Under the pieces are notes generated by a model. The model was not told the origin of the DNA. It did not search any database and was given only the letters and a program-made list of their open reading frames with translations. A stretch of 64,000 bases of DNA from the NCBI GenBank assembly GCA_007674295.1, contig CM017451.1, positions 148,036 through 212,035 on the forward strand, given 5' to 3'. The translations under genes were made by a program, and so were the position numbers. The stretch is from Antonospora locustae (lineage: Eukaryota > Microsporidia). Below, piece by piece: positions 19,518-28,807 of the stretch (position 1 is its first letter; the number at the start of each line of letters is the position of its first letter).

Positions 19518-20015
19518 CGCTGTGATGCAAAACAGGCACGAAAATCCCGACTACGCGAAGGCTATATTAACGTTTTCAGATGGCATAGATGGGCGTGCAG
19601 AATGCTAGATAAAGTACCAGTGACTGCAAACGGATAGTTTGTAGACACGACAAGTAGAATGCATATGCCAAATAGAATAGTGCAGAGGTGTGCTAGAAAA
19701 GGGTCTCACCCAACAAAACAGGTCCTGCTCATCCCTGTCTATATAAATAGTCGTTTGTGCATGCAATAAAAAACAATATAAACCTAAAGCAACTTTTATT
19801 GGTTTGAATAATTTAAGCTTATTTTGCCATCTTATCACATTTCTTAAATCTTATTATTAGGCCTTACAAAAATCGCGTGCATTAGGCGCCTATTGTAATG
19901 CCAATTATGAGCATCTTCCTCTTAGGTAACTCATTAATTAAAAACATCACTAATTTCCGTTTATGTAAGGCTGATCAACGTAAAAATAAATTCCAGAACC
20001 TTCCAGTAGAGAGCC
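19518..20015. other. intergenic region of about 500 bp, no gene recognised
   Basis: A+T-rich and without a convincing coding frame on either strand. It contains AATAAA-type stretches (about 19768 and 19990) that may serve as polyadenylation signals for the secreted-protein gene. I looked for a tRNA or small nuclear RNA and could not support one. Confidence 0.4.
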
Positions 20016-20420
20016 ATGCGCAGAAAACGGGTTTCACTGTCAAGCGAGCAGCGGGAGTTTCTCAACAGGTACTTTCTCTACAACGACAAACCTTCAGTGG
20101 ATGAGAAATACGATATTTCAATCGAGCTGAACATGCCTTACAAAGCTGTGCAGATATGGTTTCAAAATGCGCGGGCACACATAAGGAGATACCAGAAGGC
20201 GAGGTCTTTTCTTGCATATTCTTCTGACATCAATGACTCGGGAAAGGAGTATTTTGCACACTGCAATGCGCTCTGCATACAGCCAAAGAAAAGTCTCGTG
20301 AAGAAATACCTTGAGATGTATGCAGGCACAGAAAGTTCCGAGTGCAAAAGCAAGCAATACCCGCAAATAGTCTCCACATACGACCCAGAGTCTCAGATTT
20401 ATTTTCTTGGCTACTGGTAG
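20016..20420 (+). CDS. homeodomain protein
   Basis: Small (134 residues) DNA-binding regulator. Residues 1-60 are the homeodomain: basic N-terminal arm MRRKRVSLSSEQREFLNRYF, helix 2, and recognition helix YKAVQIWFQNARAHIRRYQK. The invariant Trp, Phe, Asn and Arg of WFQNxR are all present. The rest is a short tail rich in Ser, Tyr and Gln with no recognised domain. Microsporidia carry several such minimal homeobox genes, some in divergent pairs related to mating-type-like loci. No partner is adjacent here. GAGAGCC precedes the ATG. Confidence 0.9.
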   Translation: MRRKRVSLSSEQREFLNRYFLYNDKPSVDEKYDISIELNMPYKAVQIWFQNARAHIRRYQKARSFLAYSSDINDSGKEYFAHCNALCIQPKKSLVKKYLEMYAGTESSECKSKQYPQIVSTYDPESQIYFLGYW

Positions 20421-20578
20421 CTAGATATGTCTGAGATGCATTTAAGTTTCCCGCCATATCACAAAGTGTAAATAATGCTAAATTACCAATGCCTTAAATG
20501 CAAAGCATCTCTTTTTGTACATATTAACAACAAGAGCAGTCCCGCCAAAACTTTAAAACTTGAGAAGATGCCCCCTTG

Positions 20579-21568
20579 ATGGGTGCAAACAATTCCCAGG
20601 AGCCATTGCTTGTGCCTAACGACATGCGTTTTGTTCTTTTTCCAATTAAGTACGAATCCATATGGAAGATGTACAAGAAAGCCGAGTCATCTTTCTGGAC
20701 TGCGGAAGAGGTTGACCTCACGAACGATATAGAAGACTGGTCTCGACTCAACGACGACGAACGCCACTTCATATCCCATGTGCTAGCGTTCTTTGCTGCA
20801 TCTGACGGCATTGTCAACGAGAACCTGCTCTCAAGATTTGGAACCGAGGTTCAGATACCAGAGGCGCGTGCGTTTTACGGCTTTCAGATAATGATCGAAA
20901 ACATACACTCGGAGATGTACTCGTTGCTTATTGAGACATACATAAGAGATGCGGCAGAAAAGCAGAAGCTCTTCAACGCCATAAGGACGATACCCTCAGT
21001 GAAGAAGAAGGCTGAGTGGGCTTTGAAGTGGATAGACGATGCAGATGCGCCCTTTTCTAAAAGAATTGTGGCCTTTGCTTGCGTGGAGGGCATATTTTTC
21101 TCTGGGTCTTTTGCAGCCATATTCTGGCTCAAGAAGCGCGGGCTGATGCCTGGGCTTACCTTCTCCAACGAGCTGATAAGCAGAGACGAGGGGCTTCATA
21201 CAGATTTTGCATGTGTGATGAACAATCACCTTATCAACAAGTGCCCTCACGAGACTGTTCTTGAGATTATCACAGAGGCTGTTGCAATTGAAAAGGAGTT
21301 TTTGAGCGAGAGCTTGCCTGTTAAGCTCATAGGAATGAACTGCGAGATGATGTGCGACTACATCGAGTTTGTGGCTGATGCTCTTCTTGTCAACCTCAAC
21401 TTTCCAAAGCACTACAAAACAAAGAACCCTTTTGACTTCATGGAGAACATCAGTTTGAAAGGAAAGACGAACTTCTTTGAAAAAAAGGTTGCAGAGTACC
21501 AGAGACCCTATGTAGGTACATCAAGCAGGGACGAGTCTTTTATTTTTAGAACAGACGAGGAATTTTAG
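20579..21568 (+). CDS. RNR2: ribonucleoside-diphosphate reductase small subunit
   Basis: R2 subunit of class Ia ribonucleotide reductase. It houses the diiron-tyrosyl radical that the large subunit uses to make dNDPs. Diiron ligands lie in [32 protein letters not shown] and [21 protein letters not shown]. The radical Tyr is in HSEMYSLL. The C-terminal tail [10 protein letters not shown] is the acidic-aromatic peptide that docks to R1. Length 329, near the minimal eukaryotic size. The ATG at 20579 is preceded by GCCCCCTTG. The preceding TTG in frame is not a start. Confidence 0.96.
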   Translation: MGANNSQEPLLVPNDMRFVLFPIKYESIWKMYKKAESSFWTAEEVDLTNDIEDWSRLNDDERHFISHVLAFFAASDGIVNENLLSRFGTEVQIPEARAFYGFQIMIENIHSEMYSLLIETYIRDAAEKQKLFNAIRTIPSVKKKAEWALKWIDDADAPFSKRIVAFACVEGIFFSGSFAAIFWLKKRGLMPGLTFSNELISRDEGLHTDFACVMNNHLINKCPHETVLEIITEAVAIEKEFLSESLPVKLIGMNCEMMCDYIEFVADALLVNLNFPKHYKTKNPFDFMENISLKGKTNFFEKKVAEYQRPYVGTSSRDESFIFRTDEEF

Positions 21569-21835
21569 AATTGTGTCGCCATTGAATCTTGCACAGCGAG
21601 CGCGCAGTGCTGCAAAGAGACATAAATAAATCTTCGACGTAAAAGTCTTCACCATGCGTCCATTCAATACTGTTTTTAGAAGCATCGCGCGAGCAAGTTC
21701 AGGTACTTTGCCCTGCACAGGGCCTTTGGACTCGTGCTAAGGAGATATATCGAATACTTTCGCTCAAGACTGGCTGCTAGTCCAGTATTGCTGCACATAG
21801 GAGCCGGTATTGCTTCATTTAGTGGAAAGCCCTTG

Positions 21836-24730
21836 CTACCACTCAAGATTTCTAAGCTGCTCCAGCTTTTCGACATCTCCCTCTAAATCCTTCATAACCT
21901 TAGTTCTCATGTAGAATATGGGACAGTCACGGTTGACACAGAGCACCTCATTGCACAAACTGGCCTGGCATCGCTGGCACTCTACCCAGCACTTTGAGAA
22001 TGTAACCTTTTTTTTTTCGATATTGCCTTCAAGTCTCAGAAAATGCGTAAGAAAGTCTCCGCGGCATTGCTCACAAAGAATAGACCCCAGAGACTTACAG
22101 CCAAGGCACACTATGTTTTTTGCCATAAACATGGACATTGGGCCTCTAGACTGTGCAGTAACATGAACGCGCGTATGGCTTCCGCGCAGAAGCTCCTCCA
22201 CGTTGTCCACGATCGGTTCAAACAGCCGCTGTATGGGGTTAGAAAGCTGGTGTTCGATGTAGTGTTCTTTGTCTATTGTCAAGCCGTTTTCCAAGACGTA
22301 CAATGGATCCTCGCTTCTTTCATATGCAGGCACGTTTTTTGCACCCTTAACTATCACATATGCCACTCTGTCGCCAAGGCCCGGTGCATTGTTTGGGTCG
22401 CGCTTTCTCATCTTCTCTGCAAGTTCTATGTGCGCCTGTTTTGCATGGTACTTCGACTCATGCTTGGTTATGGTCTTGGAAATAACGAGCCTGCTCATGT
22501 CTATTCTGTCCAGGTACAGATCCCTTATTGTGTCTTTGACAAACTGTTTTGCCTTCTCTACGTTCTTCTCCCACAATATGTAGTTTAGGCTGTTCTCTAT
22601 AATATGCTTCACCAGCTCACAGTTGTCTCTTCTTACCGTTTCAATGCCCTTTGTGTCCACCTTTCCGGTTCTGTGAATCAGTCCTGCATATCTTTTCTTG
22701 CTGATCAGCAAAAAGGGATAGTACACCTTCTCAAACTCCAAGCTCACAGGCTTCACAAACCTCGATGTCACGTATTCGCTTATGATTTTGGATACTTTAT
22801 AAACTTTCTCTATATCTTCCTCACCTAAATCTATCATGACAGAGTCTGTGTCTCCATATATCACCTTTGCATTGTGCTTTAACATACCGCTTTTTATGTA
22901 CATGTCTTCTATCATACTCTTGGTTTCAATTATCATGTTTCTTCCAAGAGCTGTGATGCTCTGCGAAACCTCTATGCATGGAAGTTTTCCAAGCATGGAT
23001 CCCGTAAACCCGTATATGGAGTTAGCCGCTATCTTAAGAGCCTCCTGTCTTGCATTCAGACAGCTTCTTAGCTCCTCATCGTCTGTCTCTGCCATTTTTT
23101 TCTTTGCTTTATTCCTATTTTCCAGCAGGTAGCGCGATATTTTAGGCAGAATGCCCTCTTTTACCTTTGCCTTTATGAAGTGGTTTCCGGTGGGTGTTTC
23201 CACATAGTGATCGCTTGGAATTTTACTTACCTGTGTTGGAGAGAGAAGTGTCGTATAGCAGATGTTGTTGGCTATCATTATTGAAGGATACAATGAGCTG
23301 AAGTCCAGCACTGTGATTGGATTCGGATAGAATCCCTTTTGCGCTTCCATCACATACCCACCCTCGTATGTCTTCTCTGTCTCCACTGCATCAATTGTTG
23401 GGCAAACATATTCCATTTCCTTTGCTTTTCTGAGAATCAGGCTCATGCTCTTTATACCATGGCCACGGACAGTTATGTAACTTATCGGAACACCCATCAC
23501 TCTGCTAAGCTCAGAATGGTTCAAGACTATGTTCAGTTTGTAAAAAAGACGAAGCGGCAGGTAGGTGTCCTTCAAACAGTATGAGGCTATACGCTTTCTC
23601 GTATCTCTGTCGCCGTTTTGCAGCTTCTTAATCTCGTAGTAAGGAACATCTTCCTTTTGTTCGCCAAGAAAGTGCACACTAATGCTGTTCAGTGTGTAGC
23701 TTCTCAGCTTGTACTCTCGCTTGATTATCTGGTACAGATCAAATATAAGTCTTCCGTCCATGTCAACTTCCTTGAAGGCAGACGATCCCATCTGCTTTGA
23801 CGAGAAGGTCATGTCTCTTACTTTCGCACTCTTCTGCGACCTCCCAAGTACTGCAAAGTCTGAAATCGAGTGCACTCGCGCCCTCTCAAGCAGAAATGGA
23901 ATATCAAAGTTCTTTATGTTAAAACCAACTATTATGTCAGGGTCGACTTTCAAAAGGTAGTTTCTCCATGCAACAAGCAAAGACCGCTCGTCTTCAAATG
24001 ACACAACATTTGCACCTGGAATTGAGCCCGTCTCCTTCAGGCAAAATATGTCCTTTTGTATAACACCGTACCTACATAGTGTGTTTCCGATTTGAATCAC
24101 AGGATCGCACCCGGCCTGAGGAAATCCAGTGCCCATACTGACACATTCTATGTCAATACTCAACACTTTGAATGGTGGAATCTTGGTAAACTCACCTTCA
24201 ATTCCCACCTGCTCAAGATCTTCAAACATGCAAAAGTAGTCGCCATCAGCCATGTGGCACTTCTTGGCATGCAGATACGACATTCCAACTATTTTCTTGT
24301 CAACCATGAATCTCATCACATATCCAATGTTGGATTCATATGCTTTTAGTTTATATATTTTTCCGTTCAGAGTTATGCTCGAGAGCATTTGTCGCACAGT
24401 GGGAATTACCATCGGACTGGAGAGCAGCAGCTTGTAGAATTTTGACTTTTCCTGGTTGAATCCGTAGAGTTCAAACTTTTCTTTTTCGTGAATGCTGACC
24501 AGACGGCCCTTAGACACTGCCTTGTCAATGTACTTTGCAAGTGAGTCTTTTATATCTTCCTCTGGGCCTTTTACATACATATACGGAAGAAAGCCTCTAA
24601 CATGCAAACGAACCGGCTTTCTGTCTGTATCGACTCCGTGTATGAGGATTACCGGCCTCTGGTCCTCTGTATTCGATGAGTCCATGTAGTAATCAATTTG
24701 TGTCTGAAAGAACGTCAGTTCTCTGTACAT
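21836..24730 (-). CDS. POL3: DNA polymerase delta catalytic subunit
   Basis: Replicative family B polymerase with proofreading. Exo I is LSIDIECVSMG, Exo II GFNIKNFDIPFLL, Exo III YCLKDTYLPLRL, so the exonuclease looks active. Polymerase motifs are A DFSSLYPSIMIA, B KIAANSIYGFTGS and C IYGDTDSVM. The C terminus has two Cys clusters: CLGCKSLGSILCEQC (zinc, PCNA binding) and CQRCQASLCNEVLCVNRDC (iron-sulfur in other species). At 964 residues it lacks much of the N-terminal extension of the yeast protein (about 1100). GCCC immediately precedes the ATG. The start codes for YRELTFFQTQIDYY, directly at the conserved N-terminal fold. Confidence 0.97.
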   Translation of the reverse strand: MYRELTFFQTQIDYYMDSSNTEDQRPVILIHGVDTDRKPVRLHVRGFLPYMYVKGPEEDIKDSLAKYIDKAVSKGRLVSIHEKEKFELYGFNQEKSKFYKLLLSSPMVIPTVRQMLSSITLNGKIYKLKAYESNIGYVMRFMVDKKIVGMSYLHAKKCHMADGDYFCMFEDLEQVGIEGEFTKIPPFKVLSIDIECVSMGTGFPQAGCDPVIQIGNTLCRYGVIQKDIFCLKETGSIPGANVVSFEDERSLLVAWRNYLLKVDPDIIVGFNIKNFDIPFLLERARVHSISDFAVLGRSQKSAKVRDMTFSSKQMGSSAFKEVDMDGRLIFDLYQIIKREYKLRSYTLNSISVHFLGEQKEDVPYYEIKKLQNGDRDTRKRIASYCLKDTYLPLRLFYKLNIVLNHSELSRVMGVPISYITVRGHGIKSMSLILRKAKEMEYVCPTIDAVETEKTYEGGYVMEAQKGFYPNPITVLDFSSLYPSIMIANNICYTTLLSPTQVSKIPSDHYVETPTGNHFIKAKVKEGILPKISRYLLENRNKAKKKMAETDDEELRSCLNARQEALKIAANSIYGFTGSMLGKLPCIEVSQSITALGRNMIIETKSMIEDMYIKSGMLKHNAKVIYGDTDSVMIDLGEEDIEKVYKVSKIISEYVTSRFVKPVSLEFEKVYYPFLLISKKRYAGLIHRTGKVDTKGIETVRRDNCELVKHIIENSLNYILWEKNVEKAKQFVKDTIRDLYLDRIDMSRLVISKTITKHESKYHAKQAHIELAEKMRKRDPNNAPGLGDRVAYVIVKGAKNVPAYERSEDPLYVLENGLTIDKEHYIEHQLSNPIQRLFEPIVDNVEELLRGSHTRVHVTAQSRGPMSMFMAKNIVCLGCKSLGSILCEQCRGDFLTHFLRLEGNIEKKKVTFSKCWVECQRCQASLCNEVLCVNRDCPIFYMRTKVMKDLEGDVEKLEQLRNLEW

Positions 24731-24992
24731 GGGCTTTCAATATTCTGTGTACGTGTCCACAAACACCATCGGATCAGCTACTTATTCAAAATGCAGGTAC
24801 TTGCAGAAAGACCGGTTTTCAGGTTGCACGTGAAGCAAAGCCAACATGCTGTTTTCGGCAAAACACAGTAAGAAAGCTCTGTAGTTTACCATAGTGCCTC
24901 GTTTGCAGTCCTTTTAATAGTGAATCTGCGTCTAGTCACAGCCCCGCAGCTTTCCTATTGCCGTGTCTATGTACTAACTTTGCTATCCCTCC

Positions 24993-25835
24993 ATGGACAA
25001 GCTAAGGGAGATTTTGAATGTGTGGGCAAGACTAAAGACGCTTCGAGACGAGATTACCGAGGAGATAGAGCATCGTAACATGTTGCACATGATGAGGCAA
25101 AGAATGAGAAATGGCGATATTCAGGGTGTTGCCGAGATATATGCATGCATACATCCAAAGATGGAGAGACATGATGATGAGCTTACTGCTCAGTATTTGT
25201 TGGACGGTCTTGGGGAGCTTTTCAAACACCACAACATAGAACAGGCATCGTTTGTTCTAAGTGTTGTTAGCGGACTGACTTCAGAGACGTTTCATCGATC
25301 CAAGTCTCTGTTTGCAGACTATGTCGTAAAAGTGTCTTCCAAGTATGCAAACCATCAGGTAACCGACTATATGTCAACAATGCTGATTCTTAGCGAGCGT
25401 CTTGATCCTAACGATGTGTACAAGCTGCGGGCTTTCATAGACAAGCTCTGTGCAGAAAGACTATGTGCGTTTGCAAAAGATGGTGAGGCAATCATCCAGG
25501 AGGTCTCTGACGACACGAGAAAAAGCACTATTTTAAAGCTTGACAAGTGGATTGACAACTGCACTAAGCTCTTGGGCCTGAAATACGGTATTGACATACG
25601 CAACATTCATGATCTTTATGAGAGGGCGGAACTGCTTTACTTTGACTCCTGTATAAAAAGCATAATCCTCAAGGACCAAAAGCACGGTTCCGAAGATCTA
25701 GTTTTCTTGGTAAGGAAAGTTTGCACACGTATCAACAAGGTTCCCATGTGCAATTTGAAAAGCGATATAAAGACAAAAGCCATTGAAACAAACATTATGA
25801 ACACCGAGCATGTGAATGAGATTGGCAATTTGTAG
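24993..25835 (+). CDS. hypothetical helical protein, 280 aa
   Basis: I do not recognise this protein. It is almost wholly helical: MDKLREILNVWARLKTLRDEITEEIEHRN opens with a coiled coil. Several amphipathic helices follow (ELFKHHNIEQASFVLSVV, LYERAELLYFDSCIKSIIL), with an Asn/Lys-rich end. The look is that of a subunit of a helical tethering or scaffold complex (COG, exocyst, GINS-like), but no motif supports any of these. TATCCCTCC directly precedes the ATG, a strong local start context. Overlapping minus-strand frames are shadows. Confidence 0.6.
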   Translation: MDKLREILNVWARLKTLRDEITEEIEHRNMLHMMRQRMRNGDIQGVAEIYACIHPKMERHDDELTAQYLLDGLGELFKHHNIEQASFVLSVVSGLTSETFHRSKSLFADYVVKVSSKYANHQVTDYMSTMLILSERLDPNDVYKLRAFIDKLCAERLCAFAKDGEAIIQEVSDDTRKSTILKLDKWIDNCTKLLGLKYGIDIRNIHDLYERAELLYFDSCIKSIILKDQKHGSEDLVFLVRKVCTRINKVPMCNLKSDIKTKAIETNIMNTEHVNEIGNL

Positions 25836-25890
25836 TTTTTGTAAACACTATTTCTTTGGTGAGAATACATGATAACGTATCCTCATTGGA

Positions 25891-26136
25891 ATGTCTTACA
25901 TGCGAAAAAGTGTAAATCTAACATCCCAGTTCATCGCAAACACTCTCACGACGTCAGTGTTGCAAGATATTCGCGACGAAAAAGTAGTTGTGCTAGAGAT
26001 ACTTCATGTGTGCACAACTGCAAACAACGATACTATTAATGCCCGGCCATGTATGCACAGAGCTCATTGCATCTCGCTTTTTGACAGGTACTTGTCTAAG
26101 CTGCAAATGGCGCAAAAGCGTGGCATAATGCTTTAA
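25891..26136 (+). CDS. small open frame, doubtful gene
   Basis: An 81-codon frame with ATG (SYMRKSVNLTSQFIANTL) in the 440 bp between two better supported genes. The first 45 residues look protein-like and the last 35 are Cys/His/Arg-rich without pattern. There is no C-rich start context. I list it because the gap is long for this genome. It could equally be non-coding. Confidence 0.2.
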   Translation: MSYMRKSVNLTSQFIANTLTTSVLQDIRDEKVVVLEILHVCTTANNDTINARPCMHRAHCISLFDRYLSKLQMAQKRGIML

Positions 26137-26278
26137 AAACTTGCAAAGGCACATAGGATTTGGCGGTAAATCACACACTATTTATTCAGAAAAGACTGTA
26201 TCGATTTGTAGTGAAACCAAGCAACGGCCATCAGAGAGGCACTTCTTCCCTTTCTCTGTGAGAACAGAGTTTCATTGA

Positions 26279-26698
26279 CTACGTCTGAAACCTTTCAACG
26301 GCCTCCTTGCTGAAGTAGTGCTTGATTTCCTCATCGTTCAAGTTTCTGTATCCCAGCACGCTGAAAACATCGTCATCCTCAAAGATGTTCAGATATCTTT
26401 CTGCCACGTCAAGGGCTTCCTTTAGCTTGTTTAGGGAAACAAGCTCAATGAAGCTTTGTTTCAGAAGAATCTTCTTAAGCTTTGGGTCGTTAATTAGGTC
26501 AAGAGCCCTAGTCGAGTTTTTTGCCGCAATGAGATCACGTATCTCTTTGCGAAGCTCGAGGTCTTTGACATCGTTCTCTCTGTCCGATGCACAGAGCTTA
26601 TACTTTTTAAATGTCTTTATGCAGCACATGAACAGGAGATGGTCATGTATTATTGTTTCACATATTAAGTCAATCTCAAAATTGTCTTTGCTGATCAT
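26279..26698 (-). CDS. CTLH-domain protein (GID/CTLH E3 ligase subunit, GID8-like)
   Basis: A 139-residue protein whose centre, LRKEIRDLIAAKNSTRALDLIND then LKKILLKQSFIELVSLNKLKEALDVAERYL, follows the CTLH pattern (helix, ALxLI, Q-x-FIELI, ALxYAxxxL). CTLH modules hold together the GID/CTLH ubiquitin ligase (GID8, RMD5, GID7, RanBP9). A full GID8 also has an N-terminal LisH and a C-terminal CRA segment. Here the N terminus is short and Cys-containing, and the C terminus (FSVLGYRNLNDEEIKHYFSKE) could be a reduced CRA. GCCCTTTA lies before the ATG. Which family member it is cannot be decided by eye. Confidence 0.6.
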   Translation of the reverse strand: MISKDNFEIDLICETIIHDHLLFMCCIKTFKKYKLCASDRENDVKDLELRKEIRDLIAAKNSTRALDLINDPKLKKILLKQSFIELVSLNKLKEALDVAERYLNIFEDDDVFSVLGYRNLNDEEIKHYFSKEAVERFQT

Positions 26699-26937
26699 TA
26701 AAGGGCTACTAGTCCTAGAAACAATGTTCAGTAGTGAACCTAAAATTGGTTTACGGAATACCTTTTTATCACTGCTCTAGCTTTTACTTGCCAAGCATAT
26801 TTTCTATGCACTAGCTTCGGTACAGAGCAAGGCTACTTGCACTACCACTAACTCTTGTTTATTTCCAAAAACAATGCAGTGAATGTCCCTTGGTAGAGAT
26901 ACAGCAGAGGCGTCCTTTGTTTTCAGCATTTTCAACC

Positions 26938-27295
26938 ATGCCAAGCACTAAAAGTGCTTTTAGCATCGTGATTAATACGGATAAGTATACAGACTTGCCT
27001 TTTCTCAAGACCAACGAGTGCACATTGTGCCTAAACTGTAGAAACTACTTCAATATCCAACATACCACAGAGCACACTCCTATCTTGTTTCCATGTTGCT
27101 GGCCTAAACTCTACAAAATACATACATCCATGATCACAGTCTGAAGCAAAGACTTGCAAAACTAAAATGAAACGATAAGAGCCTCTAATGTCTGAGTTGT
27201 AGTGGCCACATGTTGCTTTTGCAGGAAGAATAACATCGTAAGGGACGTTTTGCTTACACATAGCTCAACAAATTACGTCCTACATTCTCAAGCAT
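26938..27295 (+). pseudogene. decayed RING-finger gene
   Basis: One plus-strand frame read from the ATG at 26938 gives a RING-like first half (ECTLCLNC at 27016-27039, then HTPILFPCC, like the conserved Leu-Pro-Cys approach to the RING core). It then has in-frame stops at 27142, 27163 and 27193, and then a RING-like second half (CCFCRKNNIVRDVLL at 27211-27255, like the usual CPxCR ending). The frame is unchanged across all three stops. The middle Gly-His and Cys pairs expected between the halves are lost. I read it as a RING E3-type gene killed by point mutations rather than an active gene. It ends against the 3' end of the next gene. Confidence 0.55.
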
Positions 27296-28516
27296 CTACT
27301 CAAGCCTTTTGGCGTCAATCTGCTTTATTTCTTTGCATGGCTCTTTGCAGAGGGCATCTGAACATATGCACACAGTTTCTCTTTTTGGTGTTTCTTTGTA
27401 TGTGTATCTTCTAGCAAACAGGAGCCTGTCCACAAGTGGAAGGTCACAGTTCTCTCTTGCCATGTCACTTATCGATGTTTCCTTTACCTTCGATATTGCG
27501 CTCAGCAGAAACTTTGTAACCTGAAAGTCCTTTTCAACATCACTCTCAGGCAAATCCTTTGACTGGTAGAAACCGTTTTTAGTTAGCTTTCCACTGTCCA
27601 ACAACTCTTTCGTACTACCTACAAGTTTTCCCTCATAGAAACCTGTTTCGTCTACGTATGTGCCGTCTGATTCTCTAAACTCCAATCGTCCCCAATAATC
27701 CTTCACGTCATCTTCCTCTCCCTTGAGCACAAGCACATCTCTCACTCTTCCCACTGAGTCTCTGTGGGGTATTTTTTCCTTGATGAGGTTTATATTTTTT
27801 GAAAGAATGCACAGAACACTCAGGCCACCTTCAAAGTTTTCTAGATGTCTTGTGTCACTGTTCGACAGAGAATGCAGAGATGCTGCAGAGATAGACTTGC
27901 TGGCAAGGACACGTTTTTTTGGCTCGCATGGAACAATCTCTATAATCTGCTTCTTAAGACGAAGGTGTCCTCCGCTTCTGGTGTCTATGCCATTGCTGTG
28001 CAAAACTGAAGACACAACTGTACTGCGTTCACATAGGGGTGCTCTTTTTTCAGTGTTTGCATTGTGCATGTCGTTGTCTTCTCTGCTATCTTCACCATTC
28101 CTTCTACTTGCATCTTGCTCAGAACCATTATCTTTTCGCGGAGACATGCTGTACTTTCTTCTACTTCTGTTTTTGCTGATTTTTATCTCTACCTTCAAAA
28201 TGGCATTTGGGTCGATGAGGGCCATTGTTTTCTTCGCAGCATCCTCGTTGCCTTCTCGATCGCTGTTGCCAGAGAATCCCCCAGTTTTCTCTGCTTCAGA
28301 ATTTCTATATACTTTTGTATCAGCTTTTTTGGAACTTATTTCTTTTGGACTGTACCTTTCCTTTTCTCCTTCACTTGTATCGTTTTCAGACAGATTGCTG
28401 GATAATCCAGAACCTGAATTTGCATTGACATGGGTTGTATGCTCGATGCTGTTGTTCTGTCCGCTTGCTACTACCACAGCAATGCACAAAAGAAGAACAA
28501 ATATCCACATTTCCAT
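27296..28516 (-). CDS. secreted hypothetical protein, 406 aa
   Basis: I do not recognise this protein. The N terminus is a strong signal peptide (EMWIFVLLLCIAVVVASG). A long low-complexity segment of Asn, Ser, Glu and Lys follows (about 20-175, with NSGSGLSSNLSEND and many charged runs). The C-terminal 200 residues look folded, with Leu/Asp patterns (GGLSVLCILSKNINLIKEK, DYWGRLEFRESDGTY, LVDRLLFARRY) and a Cys-containing end (CICSDALCKEPCKE). No membrane anchor. A spore-wall or host-directed secreted protein is possible. It faces the ARID gene across a divergent promoter of about 290 bp. No C-rich start context. Confidence 0.6.
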   Translation of the reverse strand: MEMWIFVLLLCIAVVVASGQNNSIEHTTHVNANSGSGLSSNLSENDTSEGEKERYSPKEISSKKADTKVYRNSEAEKTGGFSGNSDREGNEDAAKKTMALIDPNAILKVEIKISKNRSRRKYSMSPRKDNGSEQDASRRNGEDSREDNDMHNANTEKRAPLCERSTVVSSVLHSNGIDTRSGGHLRLKKQIIEIVPCEPKKRVLASKSISAASLHSLSNSDTRHLENFEGGLSVLCILSKNINLIKEKIPHRDSVGRVRDVLVLKGEEDDVKDYWGRLEFRESDGTYVDETGFYEGKLVGSTKELLDSGKLTKNGFYQSKDLPESDVEKDFQVTKFLLSAISKVKETSISDMARENCDLPLVDRLLFARRYTYKETPKRETVCICSDALCKEPCKEIKQIDAKRLE

Positions 28517-28807
28517 TATTTACACAACTCTTGTTTAAGTGTTTGAAAATACTGCTACATGCAGTATGTGGATGGTGCAGTGCCATAAGCACAGCAAGCC
28601 ACGTGCCTAAAGACACCAACAGTACAAGCATCACTGCGTCTTGTAAGCACGTAGCTGCATGGCCACGAGCTGCATGATCATGATATACATGGAACTCCAT
28701 AGCCACAAGGTGAACATGCTTGCAGGGCCCGGCTGCATTGAGGTTACACAAAATAATTTAATTGAAATCCCGCGTATTTAAATTAGCATATATGACATGC
28801 AGAACCC

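Noticed and set aside
21569..21835. Small minus-strand frames between RNR2 and POL3
   Set aside because: They either overlap the POL3 3' end out of frame or lack an ATG in a good context; no support as genes.
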